DNA of 64,000 nt from Lactobacillus amylovorus DSM 20531 (GTDB lineage: Bacteria > Bacillota > Bacilli > Lactobacillales > Lactobacillaceae), in the NCBI RefSeq assembly GCF_002706375.1, contig NZ_CP017706.1, positions 1,550,001-1,614,000 on the forward strand, in the 5' to 3' direction. A program made the translations under genes and the position numbers. The notes beneath the pieces were generated by a model. The model searched no databases. It was not told where the DNA came from and saw only the letters and a program-made list of their open reading frames with translations. This document shows, in pieces, positions 25,136-33,887 of the stretch; the stretch's first letter is position 1, and every line of letters starts with the position of its first letter.

Positions 25136-26065
25136 ATGAAGAAATTATCAATTATTGTTCCTTGCTATAACGAACAGGAATCATTGCCGCTGTTTTATCC
25201 AGCGGTCAAAAAGATCGTCAAAAAAATACCGGTTGAGCCGGAATATATTTTTGTCAATGATGGTTCAAGCGACGATACACTGAAAGAATTGAAAAAAATC
25301 CAACAAGAAGATAAGGAACACGTTCACTACATTTCCTTTTCGAGAAACTTTGGTAAAGAGGCGGCCCTTTATGCCGGTCTGCAAGCCGCAACTGGTGACT
25401 TGGTGGTCGTGATGGATGCCGATCTGCAGGATCCACCCGAATTATTGATTGAAATGTATTATTTGATCAAGACCGGAGAATGGGATATGGTTGGCTGCCG
25501 CCGAGTGGACCGCAATGGTGAAAGCAAGCTGAAGTCCTGGCTGAGCAACATGTTTTATAAGGTGGTCAACAAAATTTCGGAGACAAAATTGGTACCAGGC
25601 GTGCGCGACTACCGCATGATGACGCGCCAAGTCGTTGATGCAGTCCTATCGATGTCCGAATACAGCCGCTTTTCAAAAGGAATTTTTAGCTGGGTTGGCT
25701 TTAACACGAAGTACCTCAGCTACAGCAATGTGCAACGTGTTGCCGGCAAGAGCGATTGGACCATTTGGCAACTATTCAAATATGCGATGGATGGAATTTC
25801 TGACTTTTCTCAAGCACCACTAAACATCACTCTGTGGCTAGGCTTTGTTTCATTTATCGTTTCATTTTTTGCCATCATTTTTATTGTAGTAAGGCACTGG
25901 ATTTTCCCGCAATATGCTATTAATGGTTGGTCATCACTTGTTTGTATCATTCTCTTAATCGGTGGTTTACAATTATTATGCATAGGACTGGTCGGTCGCT
26001 ATATTGGCCGAATATATTTGCAAGTTAAGCGAAGACCAATTTATATTATTAAAGAAAAGAAATAA
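25136..26065 (+). CDS. Family 2 glycosyltransferase, polyprenyl-phosphate type (GtrB/DPM1-like)
   Basis: 309 residues. The GT-A domain begins SIIVPCYNEQESLPLFYP and has the DGSSDDT and VVMDADLQDPPE (DxD-like) motifs, SFSRNFGKEAALYAGL, and RDYRMM. Two C-terminal membrane helices (about 233-258 and 265-290) place the active site on the inner face of the membrane. Members load a sugar onto undecaprenyl phosphate for transfer outside the cell to wall polymers. No GtrA flippase or GtrC transferase is adjacent, so the final acceptor is unknown. Confidence 0.9.
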   Translation: MKKLSIIVPCYNEQESLPLFYPAVKKIVKKIPVEPEYIFVNDGSSDDTLKELKKIQQEDKEHVHYISFSRNFGKEAALYAGLQAATGDLVVVMDADLQDPPELLIEMYYLIKTGEWDMVGCRRVDRNGESKLKSWLSNMFYKVVNKISETKLVPGVRDYRMMTRQVVDAVLSMSEYSRFSKGIFSWVGFNTKYLSYSNVQRVAGKSDWTIWQLFKYAMDGISDFSQAPLNITLWLGFVSFIVSFFAIIFIVVRHWIFPQYAINGWSSLVCIILLIGGLQLLCIGLVGRYIGRIYLQVKRRPIYIIKEKK

Positions 26066-26080
26066 AGAAAAGCGAGCAAA

Positions 26081-26953
26081 ATGACCCAAAAGATTATTAA
26101 CAACACGTTGGCAGACGATCGAGTGAAGGAAAACTATATTTTTATTTCTGATATTCATGGCAATCATGAGACGCTTGGTCTAATTGAACAAGCCAAAAAA
26201 GACTTCCCATATGCTCAGCTGGTTACCGGTGGTGATTACATCGATGGTCGCGACAGCGTAAAGGAAGTGCTGGACTATTTAATTGAACAAAAAAGTGAAG
26301 GTGCCATTGTTTTATTGGGCAATCATGAACAAATGCTGCTTAATTATGCCAATGAACGTGAACATCAAGATGGGATCTGGTTCTTTAATGGTGGTAGTGA
26401 TACGTTAAGACAATTGTTGGGTGAAGTTGCTACGCCAGAAGAATTGCGCGCAAGCAGGTATTATCGCTTTTTGACGGGATGCCCGATCATGTATGAAACG
26501 CCCAACATCGTGTTCGTTCACGGCGGTGTAAGACCAGATGAAAAGTATAATGATCCGGCTACATATAATAGTGTTGATCATGGCTTTAAGATCGATTATG
26601 ACTTTTACCGCATCTGGGCCAGAGAAAGATTTTGGTATTCCGACACTTTAAATAAAAAGATCGCTCATAATAAGACCAAGAAGACAATCGTCGTGGGTCA
26701 TACGCCAACTTGTGGACTAGAAGGCGTGTTTGACGATGGTCGCTTGATGAATCGCTTGTCGCCAGATCATTGTATTGTGAGAAAGATGCAATATCCGGGC
26801 GAACCTGCTCGCGTCTTTACGGATGGTGGCTCGCACTCTGATCCGTTAATTTATCCACATAATGACGGCAACGTCGTCGTTTTAGACGGTAAAGGCGACG
26901 TCGTAAAGGTTTATAACTATAACAATCCGCAAGGAACTGAAGTAGAAGAATAA
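26081..26953 (+). CDS. Metallophosphoesterase (PPP family Ser/Thr phosphatase or diadenosine tetraphosphatase-like)
   Basis: 290 residues of the calcineurin-like fold. Metal-binding motifs in order: SDIHGNHE (residues 24-31), GGDYIDGRDS, LLGNHEQMLL, VFVHGGVRPDE and VVGHTPTC. This is the full PPP set. It may be a protein phosphatase or an ApaH/PrpE-like nucleotide hydrolase; sequence by eye does not settle which. It starts 15 bases after the glycosyltransferase stop and probably shares its transcript. Confidence 0.85.
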   Translation: MTQKIINNTLADDRVKENYIFISDIHGNHETLGLIEQAKKDFPYAQLVTGGDYIDGRDSVKEVLDYLIEQKSEGAIVLLGNHEQMLLNYANEREHQDGIWFFNGGSDTLRQLLGEVATPEELRASRYYRFLTGCPIMYETPNIVFVHGGVRPDEKYNDPATYNSVDHGFKIDYDFYRIWARERFWYSDTLNKKIAHNKTKKTIVVGHTPTCGLEGVFDDGRLMNRLSPDHCIVRKMQYPGEPARVFTDGGSHSDPLIYPHNDGNVVVLDGKGDVVKVYNYNNPQGTEVEE

Positions 26954-26985
26954 AAAAAGAAATAAAGAAAAATAAGCAAAAATAA

Positions 26986-27021
26986 AAAGATCGAAATTCG
27001 ATTAGAATTTCGGTCTTTTTT
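26986..27021 (+). terminator. Terminator of glycosyltransferase/phosphatase operon
   Basis: AAAGATCGAAATTC pairs with GAATTTCGGTCTTT around six bases and is followed by a T run. Confidence 0.9.
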
Positions 27022-27045
27022 GATTTAGAGATCCAAAAAATTTTA

Positions 27046-27162
27046 TTAGTCTTCGACTTTCTTAGCTTCGTTCATAGCTTTCATGATTGAAGGGTTCTTT
27101 GAGTGACAATCCTTGATCATTTGTAAATCTTCTTCGTTTAATGTAACAACATATTTACTCAT
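27046..27162 (-). CDS. 38-residue conserved-looking small protein
   Basis: A short frame starting MSKYVVTLNEEDLQMIKD and ending EAKKVED, soluble and helical. The ATG is preceded on this strand by AAGCGAGGA at 9-base spacing, a good ribosome site. Too short for routine gene calling. It is convergent with the phosphatase and divergent from the PTS operon. Function unknown. Confidence 0.6.
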   Translation of the reverse strand: MSKYVVTLNEEDLQMIKDCHSKNPSIMKAMNEAKKVED

Positions 27163-27271
27163 AATTTTTATTCCTCGCTTTTATTTGAAAATACACTTTA
27201 ACTATAGCACTTAAGCCAATTGCTGCAAAGATGAAAATATTCTCAAGAACTTTTTTAAAAAATACTGGTAA

Positions 27272-27285
27272 ATTAAGCGCTTTCA
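27272..27285 (+). promoter_or_regulatory. cre-like CcpA operator before PTS gene
   Basis: ATTAAGCGCTTTCA; in reverse TGAAAGCGCTTAAT, with the palindromic core AAGCGCTT. It lies about 80 bases before the PTS start, just upstream of a TATAGT -10 (27292-27297). Confidence 0.6.
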
Positions 27286-27366
27286 TTGCATTATAGTGCC
27301 ATAAAGGTATATACCAAAGAATAATGCAAGAGCTCTTTTTTTGTAGTATATGGAAGAGGAATTATT

Positions 27367-28701
27367 ATGGCTGATAAGAAATCTGGGGGCTTAACTGTAT
27401 TTGTTAACAAACACATTATGCCTGTAGCTGCTAAAATAGGTAACTTCAAACCGTTAATCGCGGTTCGTGACGGTATCGCAATGGCTATGCCGTTAATTAT
27501 CGTTGGATCATTATTCATGATCATTAACTCATTCCCTGCACCAGGTTGGTCAGATTGGCTAGCCAAGACAGCAGTGCATGGTGTGAGCATCGAACAAATC
27601 TTAGCTAAAATTACTAATGGTTCCTTCGGGATCATGGGCCTTATTGCCGCATTTGGTATTGCATGGAGTTATGCCAACCAACGTAAGACTGATGGTGTTT
27701 CAGCTGGTATTATTTCCGCATCAGTATTCTTTATTTTGACACCAAGTATTATGAGTGGCGACAAGGTTCCTGTAGAAGGATTCCCTTACACCTACTTAGG
27801 TAGTAGAGGCTTGTTCGTTGCAATTATCTTTGGACTTATTACTGGTTGGATTTTCCAATGGTTTATTAACCACAACATCCAAATTAAGATGCCTGAAACT
27901 GTTCCACCTGCAGTTGCTAAGAGTTTCTCAGCATTGATTCCAGGTGCGGTAGTAATCGCAATTGCTGGTTGTGTTTACTGGCTCTTCACTTGGGCTGGCT
28001 GGGGCAACATCCACGACGTAATTATGAACATCTTGGCAAAGCCATTAGGTGCTTTAGGTGATACCTTAATTGGTACTTTAGTATCTATCTTATTGGTAAG
28101 TTTGTTCTGGTTCGTTGGTATCCACGGTGGTAACGTTGTTAACACCGCTATGTCACCAATTTGGTTAATGCAAACTGACGCTAACCGTGTCTTGAACCAA
28201 GCAGGTCACTTGGACTTAGCCCACGGCGGTCACATTATTACTCAACCATTCATCGACAACTTCGTTTACATGGGTGGTGGTGGTGCCACCATCGGTTTGG
28301 TACTTTGCATCGGTTACTTGGTATGGCGTAAACGCGCAAGTAAGCAAAGTGAAGTTTTAGCACCATTGACTATTGTTCCTGGTTTATTCAACATTAACGA
28401 ACCAACCATGTTTGGTTTGCCAGTTGTTATGAACTTGATGTTGATTATTCCATTTATTCTTGCACCAATGATCAACGCAATTACTACTTACATTGCAATG
28501 AACTTGGGCTTAGTTCCATTATGTAACGGTACTGTTATTACTTGGACTATGCCACCACTTATTTCTGGATTCTTGGCAACTGGTAGTATCGCAGGATCAA
28601 TTTTGCAGCTGATCAATATTGTATTAGACGTTTTGATTTACATGCCATTCATGTCCGCATTGAACAAGCGTCAACTTATGGAAGAAAATAGGGCTAAATA
28701 A
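27367..28701 (+). CDS. PTS cellobiose/lactose-type permease EIIC
   Basis: 444-residue membrane component of a Lac-family PTS that imports and phosphorylates a beta-glucoside or related sugar. It begins FVNKHIMPVAAKIGNFKPLIAVRDG, and has the IIC signature FVGIHGGNVVN and PGLFNINEPTMFGLPVV (the conserved NEP motif). About ten membrane helices. RBS GAAGAGG. No IIA or IIB is encoded next to it, so general components must be shared. The following gene starts one base inside the stop codon and is translationally coupled. Confidence 0.92.
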   Translation: MADKKSGGLTVFVNKHIMPVAAKIGNFKPLIAVRDGIAMAMPLIIVGSLFMIINSFPAPGWSDWLAKTAVHGVSIEQILAKITNGSFGIMGLIAAFGIAWSYANQRKTDGVSAGIISASVFFILTPSIMSGDKVPVEGFPYTYLGSRGLFVAIIFGLITGWIFQWFINHNIQIKMPETVPPAVAKSFSALIPGAVVIAIAGCVYWLFTWAGWGNIHDVIMNILAKPLGALGDTLIGTLVSILLVSLFWFVGIHGGNVVNTAMSPIWLMQTDANRVLNQAGHLDLAHGGHIITQPFIDNFVYMGGGGATIGLVLCIGYLVWRKRASKQSEVLAPLTIVPGLFNINEPTMFGLPVVMNLMLIIPFILAPMINAITTYIAMNLGLVPLCNGTVITWTMPPLISGFLATGSIAGSILQLINIVLDVLIYMPFMSALNKRQLMEENRAK

Positions 28702-29600
28702 TGATAACAAGATTAATTAGTGCAAATTCTAGTGAATTGTTAAAAATGAACGGTGACGAGCTTAAGCAAAGCATTAAGGCTAGCGAAGGCCGGACCGTTT
28801 TAAGCGAAAACGTAGTAATTCAACCTGCCATTGATGGCTTAACGATGTCAGAAATTGCGGCCGCCTTTGGTGCGGACCTGATTTTGCTTAACTTATTTGA
28901 TGTGTTTGAGCCTAAAGTTAGTGGTCTGGAAGTTAAGGACGCAAAAGACACTGTCAAGAGGTTGAAAGAACTTACTGGCAGACCAATCGGTGTTAATTTA
29001 GAGCCAGTTGATTCAGATGCCAAAATGGAATCAACCAAGTTGGAATTGCCTAAAGGCAGAATTGCGACAGCTGAATCAATGCGACGCGCAGAAGAGTTAG
29101 GTTTTAACTTTGTCTGCTTCACTGGTAATCCAGGCAGCGGCGTTACCAACAAGATGATTGTGCAAGCTGTCAGAACTGCTAAAGAGAATTTCTCCGGCAT
29201 GATTATTGCAGGTAAAATGCATGGTGCTGGTGTTGATGAGCCAGTAGCAGATGAAGAGTCTGTGAAGGCAATGATCGATGCAGGAGCCGATGTGATTTTG
29301 GTACCTGCAGTAGGCACTGTGCCAGGATTTACTAGCGATGAGTTGATTAAGATTGTCAAAATCGTTCATCAACATGATGGCTTGGTAATGAGTACGATTG
29401 GTACTAGTCAGGAGAGTTCTGGCAAGGACGTGATTCGCGAGATTGCGCTTAAAAACAAGACTTGCGGTGTCGATATCCAACATATCGGGGACGCCGCATG
29501 GGGCGTGTTGTCTCCAACAGAGACTATCTTTGAATTAAGTAAAACAATTCGCGGCTTGAATCATACTATTTCAAGAATGGCGCGTTCTATAAATAGGTAA
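28701..29600 (+). CDS. TIM-barrel-like protein coupled to PTS permease (DUF7916-type), function unknown
   Basis: 299 residues. Repeating beta-alpha units with GADLILLNLFDV, RPIGVNLEPVD, GFNFVCFTGNPGSG, GADVILVPAVGTVPGF and DIQHIGDAAWG suggest a TIM barrel, perhaps related to the PEP-mutase or triose-type enzymes. In lactobacilli such genes are often labelled as haloacid dehalogenase-like hydrolases, but I see no HAD DxDxT motif. The ATG overlaps the EIIC stop (TAATG), so it works with that transporter; a role on the imported sugar phosphate is inference. Confidence 0.68.
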   Translation: MITRLISANSSELLKMNGDELKQSIKASEGRTVLSENVVIQPAIDGLTMSEIAAAFGADLILLNLFDVFEPKVSGLEVKDAKDTVKRLKELTGRPIGVNLEPVDSDAKMESTKLELPKGRIATAESMRRAEELGFNFVCFTGNPGSGVTNKMIVQAVRTAKENFSGMIIAGKMHGAGVDEPVADEESVKAMIDAGADVILVPAVGTVPGFTSDELIKIVKIVHQHDGLVMSTIGTSQESSGKDVIREIALKNKTCGVDIQHIGDAAWGVLSPTETIFELSKTIRGLNHTISRMARSINR

Positions 29601-29621
29601 TAATTACATTATTAATAGGTA

Positions 29622-29656
29622 GAAAAAGGTCAATGGATAACATTGATCTTTTTTTC
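29622..29656 (+). terminator. Terminator of PTS operon
   Basis: AAAAAGGTCAATG pairs with CATTGATCTTTTT around GATAA, followed by T. Confidence 0.9.
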
Positions 29657-29780
29657 TGTAATAGTTTTTGCAGAAATGTTTCAGAGTGTTAAGAGCGAAC
29701 ATGCTTTTGCACATAGCAAATAAAAAGTAAAAAGTGGGTTAAAACGTTGACATAACAGCATTTTGCATCATCAAAAATAA

Positions 29781-29797
29781 TTTACATAAATATTACA
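29781..29797 (-). promoter_or_regulatory. WalR (YycF)-type box before apf
   Basis: On the minus strand TGTAAT-N5-TGTAAA fits the WalR consensus TGTWAH-N5-TGTWAH exactly; a further GTTACA follows at 29801. It lies in the 319-base region between the PTS terminator and the apf gene, which otherwise shows only AT-rich sequence and a possible promoter near 29858-29890. Confidence 0.5.
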
Positions 29798-29973
29798 AAT
29801 GTTACAAAAGTGGCACATTCAGTAATACTTTCTTAATAAGCGAGTGATATTCCTGTTATGGTTCTGCAACGAAAGCACTGTAGTATATAGCTTGTCAATT
29901 GAATGAGACAGACGAATAAGTGGAAATTCGTTACTTATTAATTTATTTTTTAAACTTTAAGGAGAGAATTTTT

Positions 29974-30648
29974 TTGAAGATCAAATCTATCTTAGTTAAG
30001 TCAATTGCAGTAGCTGCTATGTCAGTTACAGGTTTAGTAGTAGCAAACAACGCAGGTTCAAACACTGCACAAGCTGCTATCGTCCAAAACGATGCAAGCG
30101 TAGTAACTGTAAACTACGTTTCAAATAACTCAATCAACGTATACAACAACTATGAAAACCCAGTAGCAACTGGTCAAACTTTAGCAAGCAACACTTCATG
30201 GAAAGTTATCAAGACTGCTTACGATTCAAAGGGCCACAAGTGGTACGACTTAGGTAAGAACCAATGGGTTCGTGCTAAGTACGTAACTATTGGTCACCAC
30301 GCAGCTGCTACCCAAACTCAAACTACTGATCAAGCTTCAACTCAAGCTCCAGCACAATCACAAACTCAAAATACTCAAACTGCTTCAAATACTAGCGCTT
30401 CATCATACACTTCAAACGCATCAGGCTCAGAAGCAAGTGCTAAGGCTTGGATTGCTAGCCGTGAATCAGGTGGCTCATACAGTGCTTCTAACGGTCAATA
30501 CGTAGGTAAATACCAACTTTCAGCTTCATACTTGAATGGTGACTACTCAGCTGCTAACCAAGAAAGAGTTGCTGACAACTACGTAAAGAGTCGTTACGGT
30601 TCATGGACTGCTGCTAAGGCATTCTGGCAAGCAAACGGCTGGTACTAA
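29974..30648 (+). CDS. apf: Aggregation-promoting factor-like secreted surface protein
   Basis: 224 residues. Signal peptide of about 36 residues ending AQAA, an SH3/SLAP-like wall-binding region (VVTVNYVSNNSINVYNNYE to YVTIGHH), a Thr/Gln/Ser-rich linker, and a C-terminal transglycosylase-like Apf domain (AKAWIASRESGGSYSASNGQ, with the conserved Glu). It probably binds or trims peptidoglycan and affects cell shape and aggregation. I place the start at TTG 29974 because AAGGAGAGAA lies at correct spacing and the signal peptide then begins normally; an upstream GTG at 29920 gives an unlikely N-terminus. Confidence 0.88.
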   Translation: MKIKSILVKSIAVAAMSVTGLVVANNAGSNTAQAAIVQNDASVVTVNYVSNNSINVYNNYENPVATGQTLASNTSWKVIKTAYDSKGHKWYDLGKNQWVRAKYVTIGHHAAATQTQTTDQASTQAPAQSQTQNTQTASNTSASSYTSNASGSEASAKAWIASRESGGSYSASNGQYVGKYQLSASYLNGDYSAANQERVADNYVKSRYGSWTAAKAFWQANGWY

Positions 30649-30684
30649 TAAGCAGCCTCGAAAATAACAATTTAATAACGGCTA

Positions 30685-30722
30685 AAAGGCACGCGCTTAC
30701 ATTCAAGTTGCGCGCTTTTTTG
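30685..30722 (+). terminator. Terminator after apf
   Basis: CGCGCTT and AAGTTGCGCG arms with a small bulge, followed by six T. Confidence 0.75.
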
Positions 30723-30787
30723 CTATAATAACCATATAAGTTATAAGGGATACTATTAGTGTACAGGGAACAACGGAGGCAAACCAT

Positions 30788-31858
30788 ATGTCCAAAAAGA
30801 TAATGATGACTTTACTTGCCAGTGTTTGCTTGCTAACTTCCGCTACTGCAGTCACGAAATATGCCACACCACAAACTGTGCAAGCTGCTACCAAGGGTAA
30901 AGTACAAGTAAAAGGCAGTAAGAAAGTCCGACTTTATACTTCGAAGGGCAAAAAGACTAATTACTACGTTTACGCCGGTAGAAAATATTCTTATTCCAAA
31001 AAAGGTTATATAAGAATTGGCAAGAAGAAATATTCAGCTTATAAGCTTAATGCCAACTCTTACTGGATTTTGGCTAAAAATGTCAAAACAGTGAAGAATA
31101 CAGCTCCAGTAACTAATCTTTATGCTCAAGCAGCAATCAGGATGCCAAGCGGCTACACTCTTTCCGCATTGCTTGATGCATATAAGGGTAGCCCAAGTCC
31201 TGAATTCGTTAAGGCTTCTATGGAAGGTATGGAGATCAACAACTTCTCACGTATCGTAGCTGGAGAAAGCAAAGACGATGACAAGATGATTGATCCTGAC
31301 CATCTTTCAGCTAACGATAAAAAGGAATTGGCTGAATTCTCTTTGCGTGTAATTAACAGTGCACGTGAGCAACTTGGCTTGCGTCCATGGGTTTACAGCG
31401 AAGGTACACAAAAGTTAGCTGATGATGTTGCTAAAGAATATCAAGATCACGGCCACAGTATCAAAGATAATGGTCACTATGTTGCCGGAATCGTTAGAGC
31501 CTGCAAGAAGAATGACCTTAACTTAGATGACAACTACGTTGAAGACATGGCTGGTTTTACCATTAATAAAAAGACCATGCCAATGGGTGAAATGAAACGT
31601 GACATTTACTTTGGCTTGAAGCAAATGATCTTCGGCTTTGCCGGTGCTGGTGAAGCACAACGTAGCGATAGAAACCTTTACCGTGAATGGGAACACGCAG
31701 GTGACCTCTTTAACACCCAAGGTTCTCGTCACGACGGCGACTATAACTACTACGGTTTCAGTATTTCTAAGACCAGCAACATTTACTCAATGCACTTTAT
31801 CAGTGTTCCATCATTTATCGTGAATAGTAAAGAATACAACTCTAGTTTTAGACCTTAA
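30788..31858 (+). CDS. Secreted SEC10/PgrA surface-exclusion-domain protein with CAP-like core
   Basis: 356 residues. Signal peptide (residues 1-33, ending VQA), a Lys/Tyr-rich SLAP-like wall-binding segment (about 38-100), then the domain shared with enterococcal SEC10/PgrA: LAEFSLRVINSAREQLGLRPW, followed by a His/Tyr-rich CAP/SCP-like fold. In enterococci the family limits plasmid uptake between donors; in lactobacilli the role is unknown. No membrane anchor. RBS ACGGAGGC. Confidence 0.82.
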   Translation: MSKKIMMTLLASVCLLTSATAVTKYATPQTVQAATKGKVQVKGSKKVRLYTSKGKKTNYYVYAGRKYSYSKKGYIRIGKKKYSAYKLNANSYWILAKNVKTVKNTAPVTNLYAQAAIRMPSGYTLSALLDAYKGSPSPEFVKASMEGMEINNFSRIVAGESKDDDKMIDPDHLSANDKKELAEFSLRVINSAREQLGLRPWVYSEGTQKLADDVAKEYQDHGHSIKDNGHYVAGIVRACKKNDLNLDDNYVEDMAGFTINKKTMPMGEMKRDIYFGLKQMIFGFAGAGEAQRSDRNLYREWEHAGDLFNTQGSRHDGDYNYYGFSISKTSNIYSMHFISVPSFIVNSKEYNSSFRP

Positions 31859-31867
31859 AATCTAGCC

Positions 31868-31897
31868 AAAGAGCACGCATTAAGCGTGCTTTTTTGA
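31868..31897 (+). terminator. Terminator of SEC10/PgrA gene
   Basis: AGCACGC pairs with GCGTGCT around a five-base loop, followed by six T. Confidence 0.92.
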
Positions 31898-31935
31898 TAA
31901 GATAAAGAAAACGAAAAAGACGGGGGAAATTTTTT

Positions 31936-32511
31936 GTGACAAAAACTTTATATCTTGTTCGTCATGGACAAACTTATTTTAACTACTACCACAAGGTACA
32001 AGGCCGTTGTGATTCACCACTTAACGAAAAGGGTATTCGTCAAGTAGAAATGGCACGCGATTACTTCCAAGAAAATCACATCCACTTTGATAAAGCTTTT
32101 TCTTCAACACAAGAAAGAGCATGTGATACGCTTGAAATTATCACCGACCACAAGATGCCATATACGCGTTTGAAAGACTTGCGGGAAAAATGCTATGGTA
32201 TTTTTGAAGGGCGCGATGAATTCTTGTTGCCATGGAACTACAACAATCCTAATGTTGATCCAACCATGGAAAAAGACGAGGACGTTGTAGCGCGTATGCG
32301 TCGTGCCGTTGTTGAAATCTTAGACAGCGTTGACGACGGTGAAACTGCACTTATTTGCGGTCATGGCGATATTTTGGCTAAGTACGTTAGAGCTGCTACT
32401 GATAGCCCTAACTTTCCTGGTTTTGCCAATGCTTCAATTGTTAAGTTAACGGTTGATGGCGATAAAGTTCATTTTGATGATTATGTGTGGCCCGCAAAAG
32501 ATTTGGGATAA
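31936..32511 (+). CDS. Histidine phosphatase (phosphoglycerate mutase-like), first of tandem pair
   Basis: 191 residues. Catalytic LVRHGQT (His near residue 9), SSTQERACDT and the second catalytic His in ICGHGD. The family includes cofactor-dependent mutases and many broad phosphatases; the short length fits a phosphatase rather than glycolytic Gpm. GTG start at 31936 after GGGGGAAA. It ends 6 bases before its paralogue. Confidence 0.88.
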   Translation: MTKTLYLVRHGQTYFNYYHKVQGRCDSPLNEKGIRQVEMARDYFQENHIHFDKAFSSTQERACDTLEIITDHKMPYTRLKDLREKCYGIFEGRDEFLLPWNYNNPNVDPTMEKDEDVVARMRRAVVEILDSVDDGETALICGHGDILAKYVRAATDSPNFPGFANASIVKLTVDGDKVHFDDYVWPAKDLG

Positions 32512-32517
32512 CTTTAA

Positions 32518-33108
32518 ATGACAATAAATTTGTATTTGGTTAGACATGGACAGACTTTATTCAATAAAGAATATCGGATGCAAGGTAGCTGTGATTCTGC
32601 TCTAACCCCACTGGGCGTGAAGCAGATCGAGGCGACTCGTGACTACTTTGCGCAAAATGGCATTGCCTTCGATCGGGCGTATTGTTCTACGCAGGAGCGT
32701 GCTAGCGATACGCTTGAGATTATCGCTGGTCCTGAGATGGAATATGACCGTTTGAAGGAACTAAAAGAAAAAGATTATGGTATTTATGAGGGCAGAAATA
32801 TTCTGCTTTGGCCGTTTAGACGTTTAGTGGGGAGTAGTACGATCGAGGACGACCGTGAAGTGACGGAGCGGATGGAACGCGGCATGAACTTGATTTTGAG
32901 GGATGCTCAAGATGGTGAAAATATCTTGGTCGTGGGTCACGGCGATAGCATGGGACACTACATCCGTGAGCGTGCCGGTGGTAATAAATTCCCTGGCTTT
33001 CATAATGCGGAATTTGCCTTGCTCCAAAGCGATGGCAACGAAGTTGAATATGAAGAAAATGTTTGGCCTGCAAAAGATGTGCGAATCGATCAAATAACTG
33101 GTAATTAG
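32518..33108 (+). CDS. Histidine phosphatase (phosphoglycerate mutase-like), second of tandem pair
   Basis: 196 residues, about half identical to the preceding gene over its whole length, including LVRHGQT, CSTQERASDTLEI and VVGHGDS. The pair arose by tandem duplication and is co-transcribed. Substrate unknown. Confidence 0.88.
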   Translation: MTINLYLVRHGQTLFNKEYRMQGSCDSALTPLGVKQIEATRDYFAQNGIAFDRAYCSTQERASDTLEIIAGPEMEYDRLKELKEKDYGIYEGRNILLWPFRRLVGSSTIEDDREVTERMERGMNLILRDAQDGENILVVGHGDSMGHYIRERAGGNKFPGFHNAEFALLQSDGNEVEYEENVWPAKDVRIDQITGN

Positions 33109-33175
33109 TCGTTCGAATTTGGTACATTAGCTTATAATATGTGTGTAAAAATTATGATACGAGGCTAGAAGAAAA

Positions 33176-33835
33176 ATGGATGAAACACCAATTTTTAAAA
33201 TTACTAAGTTAAATATTGCAGAAAATGATCGTAGCGAATATATTCATGAAGCAGAAAAGAATATGCATGATTCAATTCCTGCAGAAGAAGGTACTTTGCT
33301 TATTGGTAGCGGCCACGACGACGCACAAGGCGAAGACAATTACGAAGTAGAATTGTTCCGTAACAAGGGTGCAGAAGATTTACACATTGCTGAATCTCAC
33401 GCTGATGACTTTGCTGAAGTAATTGACAAGATTGCTACTAGCAAGAAAGTTATCGATTTGAAGCCAGAAGTAATTACTACTCATGCCCAAAAGGCTTTAA
33501 ACAGTTACGCAGACAACTTCGTTATGCGTTTAGTTAAGGTTGAAGTTAAGAAGGGTAATGAAGAAGCATTTGCTCACTCAGTTAAGAAGGAAATTACTAC
33601 AAGTATTGCTTCTGAACCAGGCATGGAAATTATGATGTCCGGTACCAACAAAGAAAATCCTAATGAATGGTATTTTGTTGAAGTTTATGCAAATGATCAA
33701 GCATACGACAACCACGTACAAACACCACATTACGAAGAATACATTGAAGAAACTGACGGTATGGTTGAAAGAAGAGACGTTAAGACTCTTGTAAGAGATG
33801 TCTTAGCAACTCAAGGTGCTATTGTTTTGGATTAA
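33176..33835 (+). CDS. Double ABM-domain protein (antibiotic biosynthesis monooxygenase/quinol monooxygenase-like)
   Basis: 219 residues with two ferredoxin-like ABM repeats: residues 1-85 (HIAESHADDFAEV) and 110-205 (RLVKVEVKKGNEEAF to YVEVYANDQAYDNHVQTPHYEEY). The second repeat keeps the usual ending in which a His follows the last strand. Such proteins include heme-degrading and quinol monooxygenases; the actual substrate is unclear. Has its own TATAAT promoter region and a terminator. Confidence 0.78.
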   Translation: MDETPIFKITKLNIAENDRSEYIHEAEKNMHDSIPAEEGTLLIGSGHDDAQGEDNYEVELFRNKGAEDLHIAESHADDFAEVIDKIATSKKVIDLKPEVITTHAQKALNSYADNFVMRLVKVEVKKGNEEAFAHSVKKEITTSIASEPGMEIMMSGTNKENPNEWYFVEVYANDQAYDNHVQTPHYEEYIEETDGMVERRDVKTLVRDVLATQGAIVLD

Positions 33836-33850
33836 TAAATAAAGAAAAGG

Positions 33851-33876
33851 TGCCGCCACAAGGCGGTATTTTTTTG
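33851..33876 (+). terminator. Terminator after ABM gene
   Basis: TGCCGCC pairs with GGCGGTA around ACAA, followed by seven T. The next gene starts right behind it. Confidence 0.9.
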
Positions 33877-33887
33877 AGGGTAAAATT

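Noticed and set aside
28820-29359. Long minus-strand frame opposite the TIM-barrel gene
   Set aside because: It is the antisense shadow of a real coding gene, has no ribosome site and a low-complexity Ser/Ala composition.
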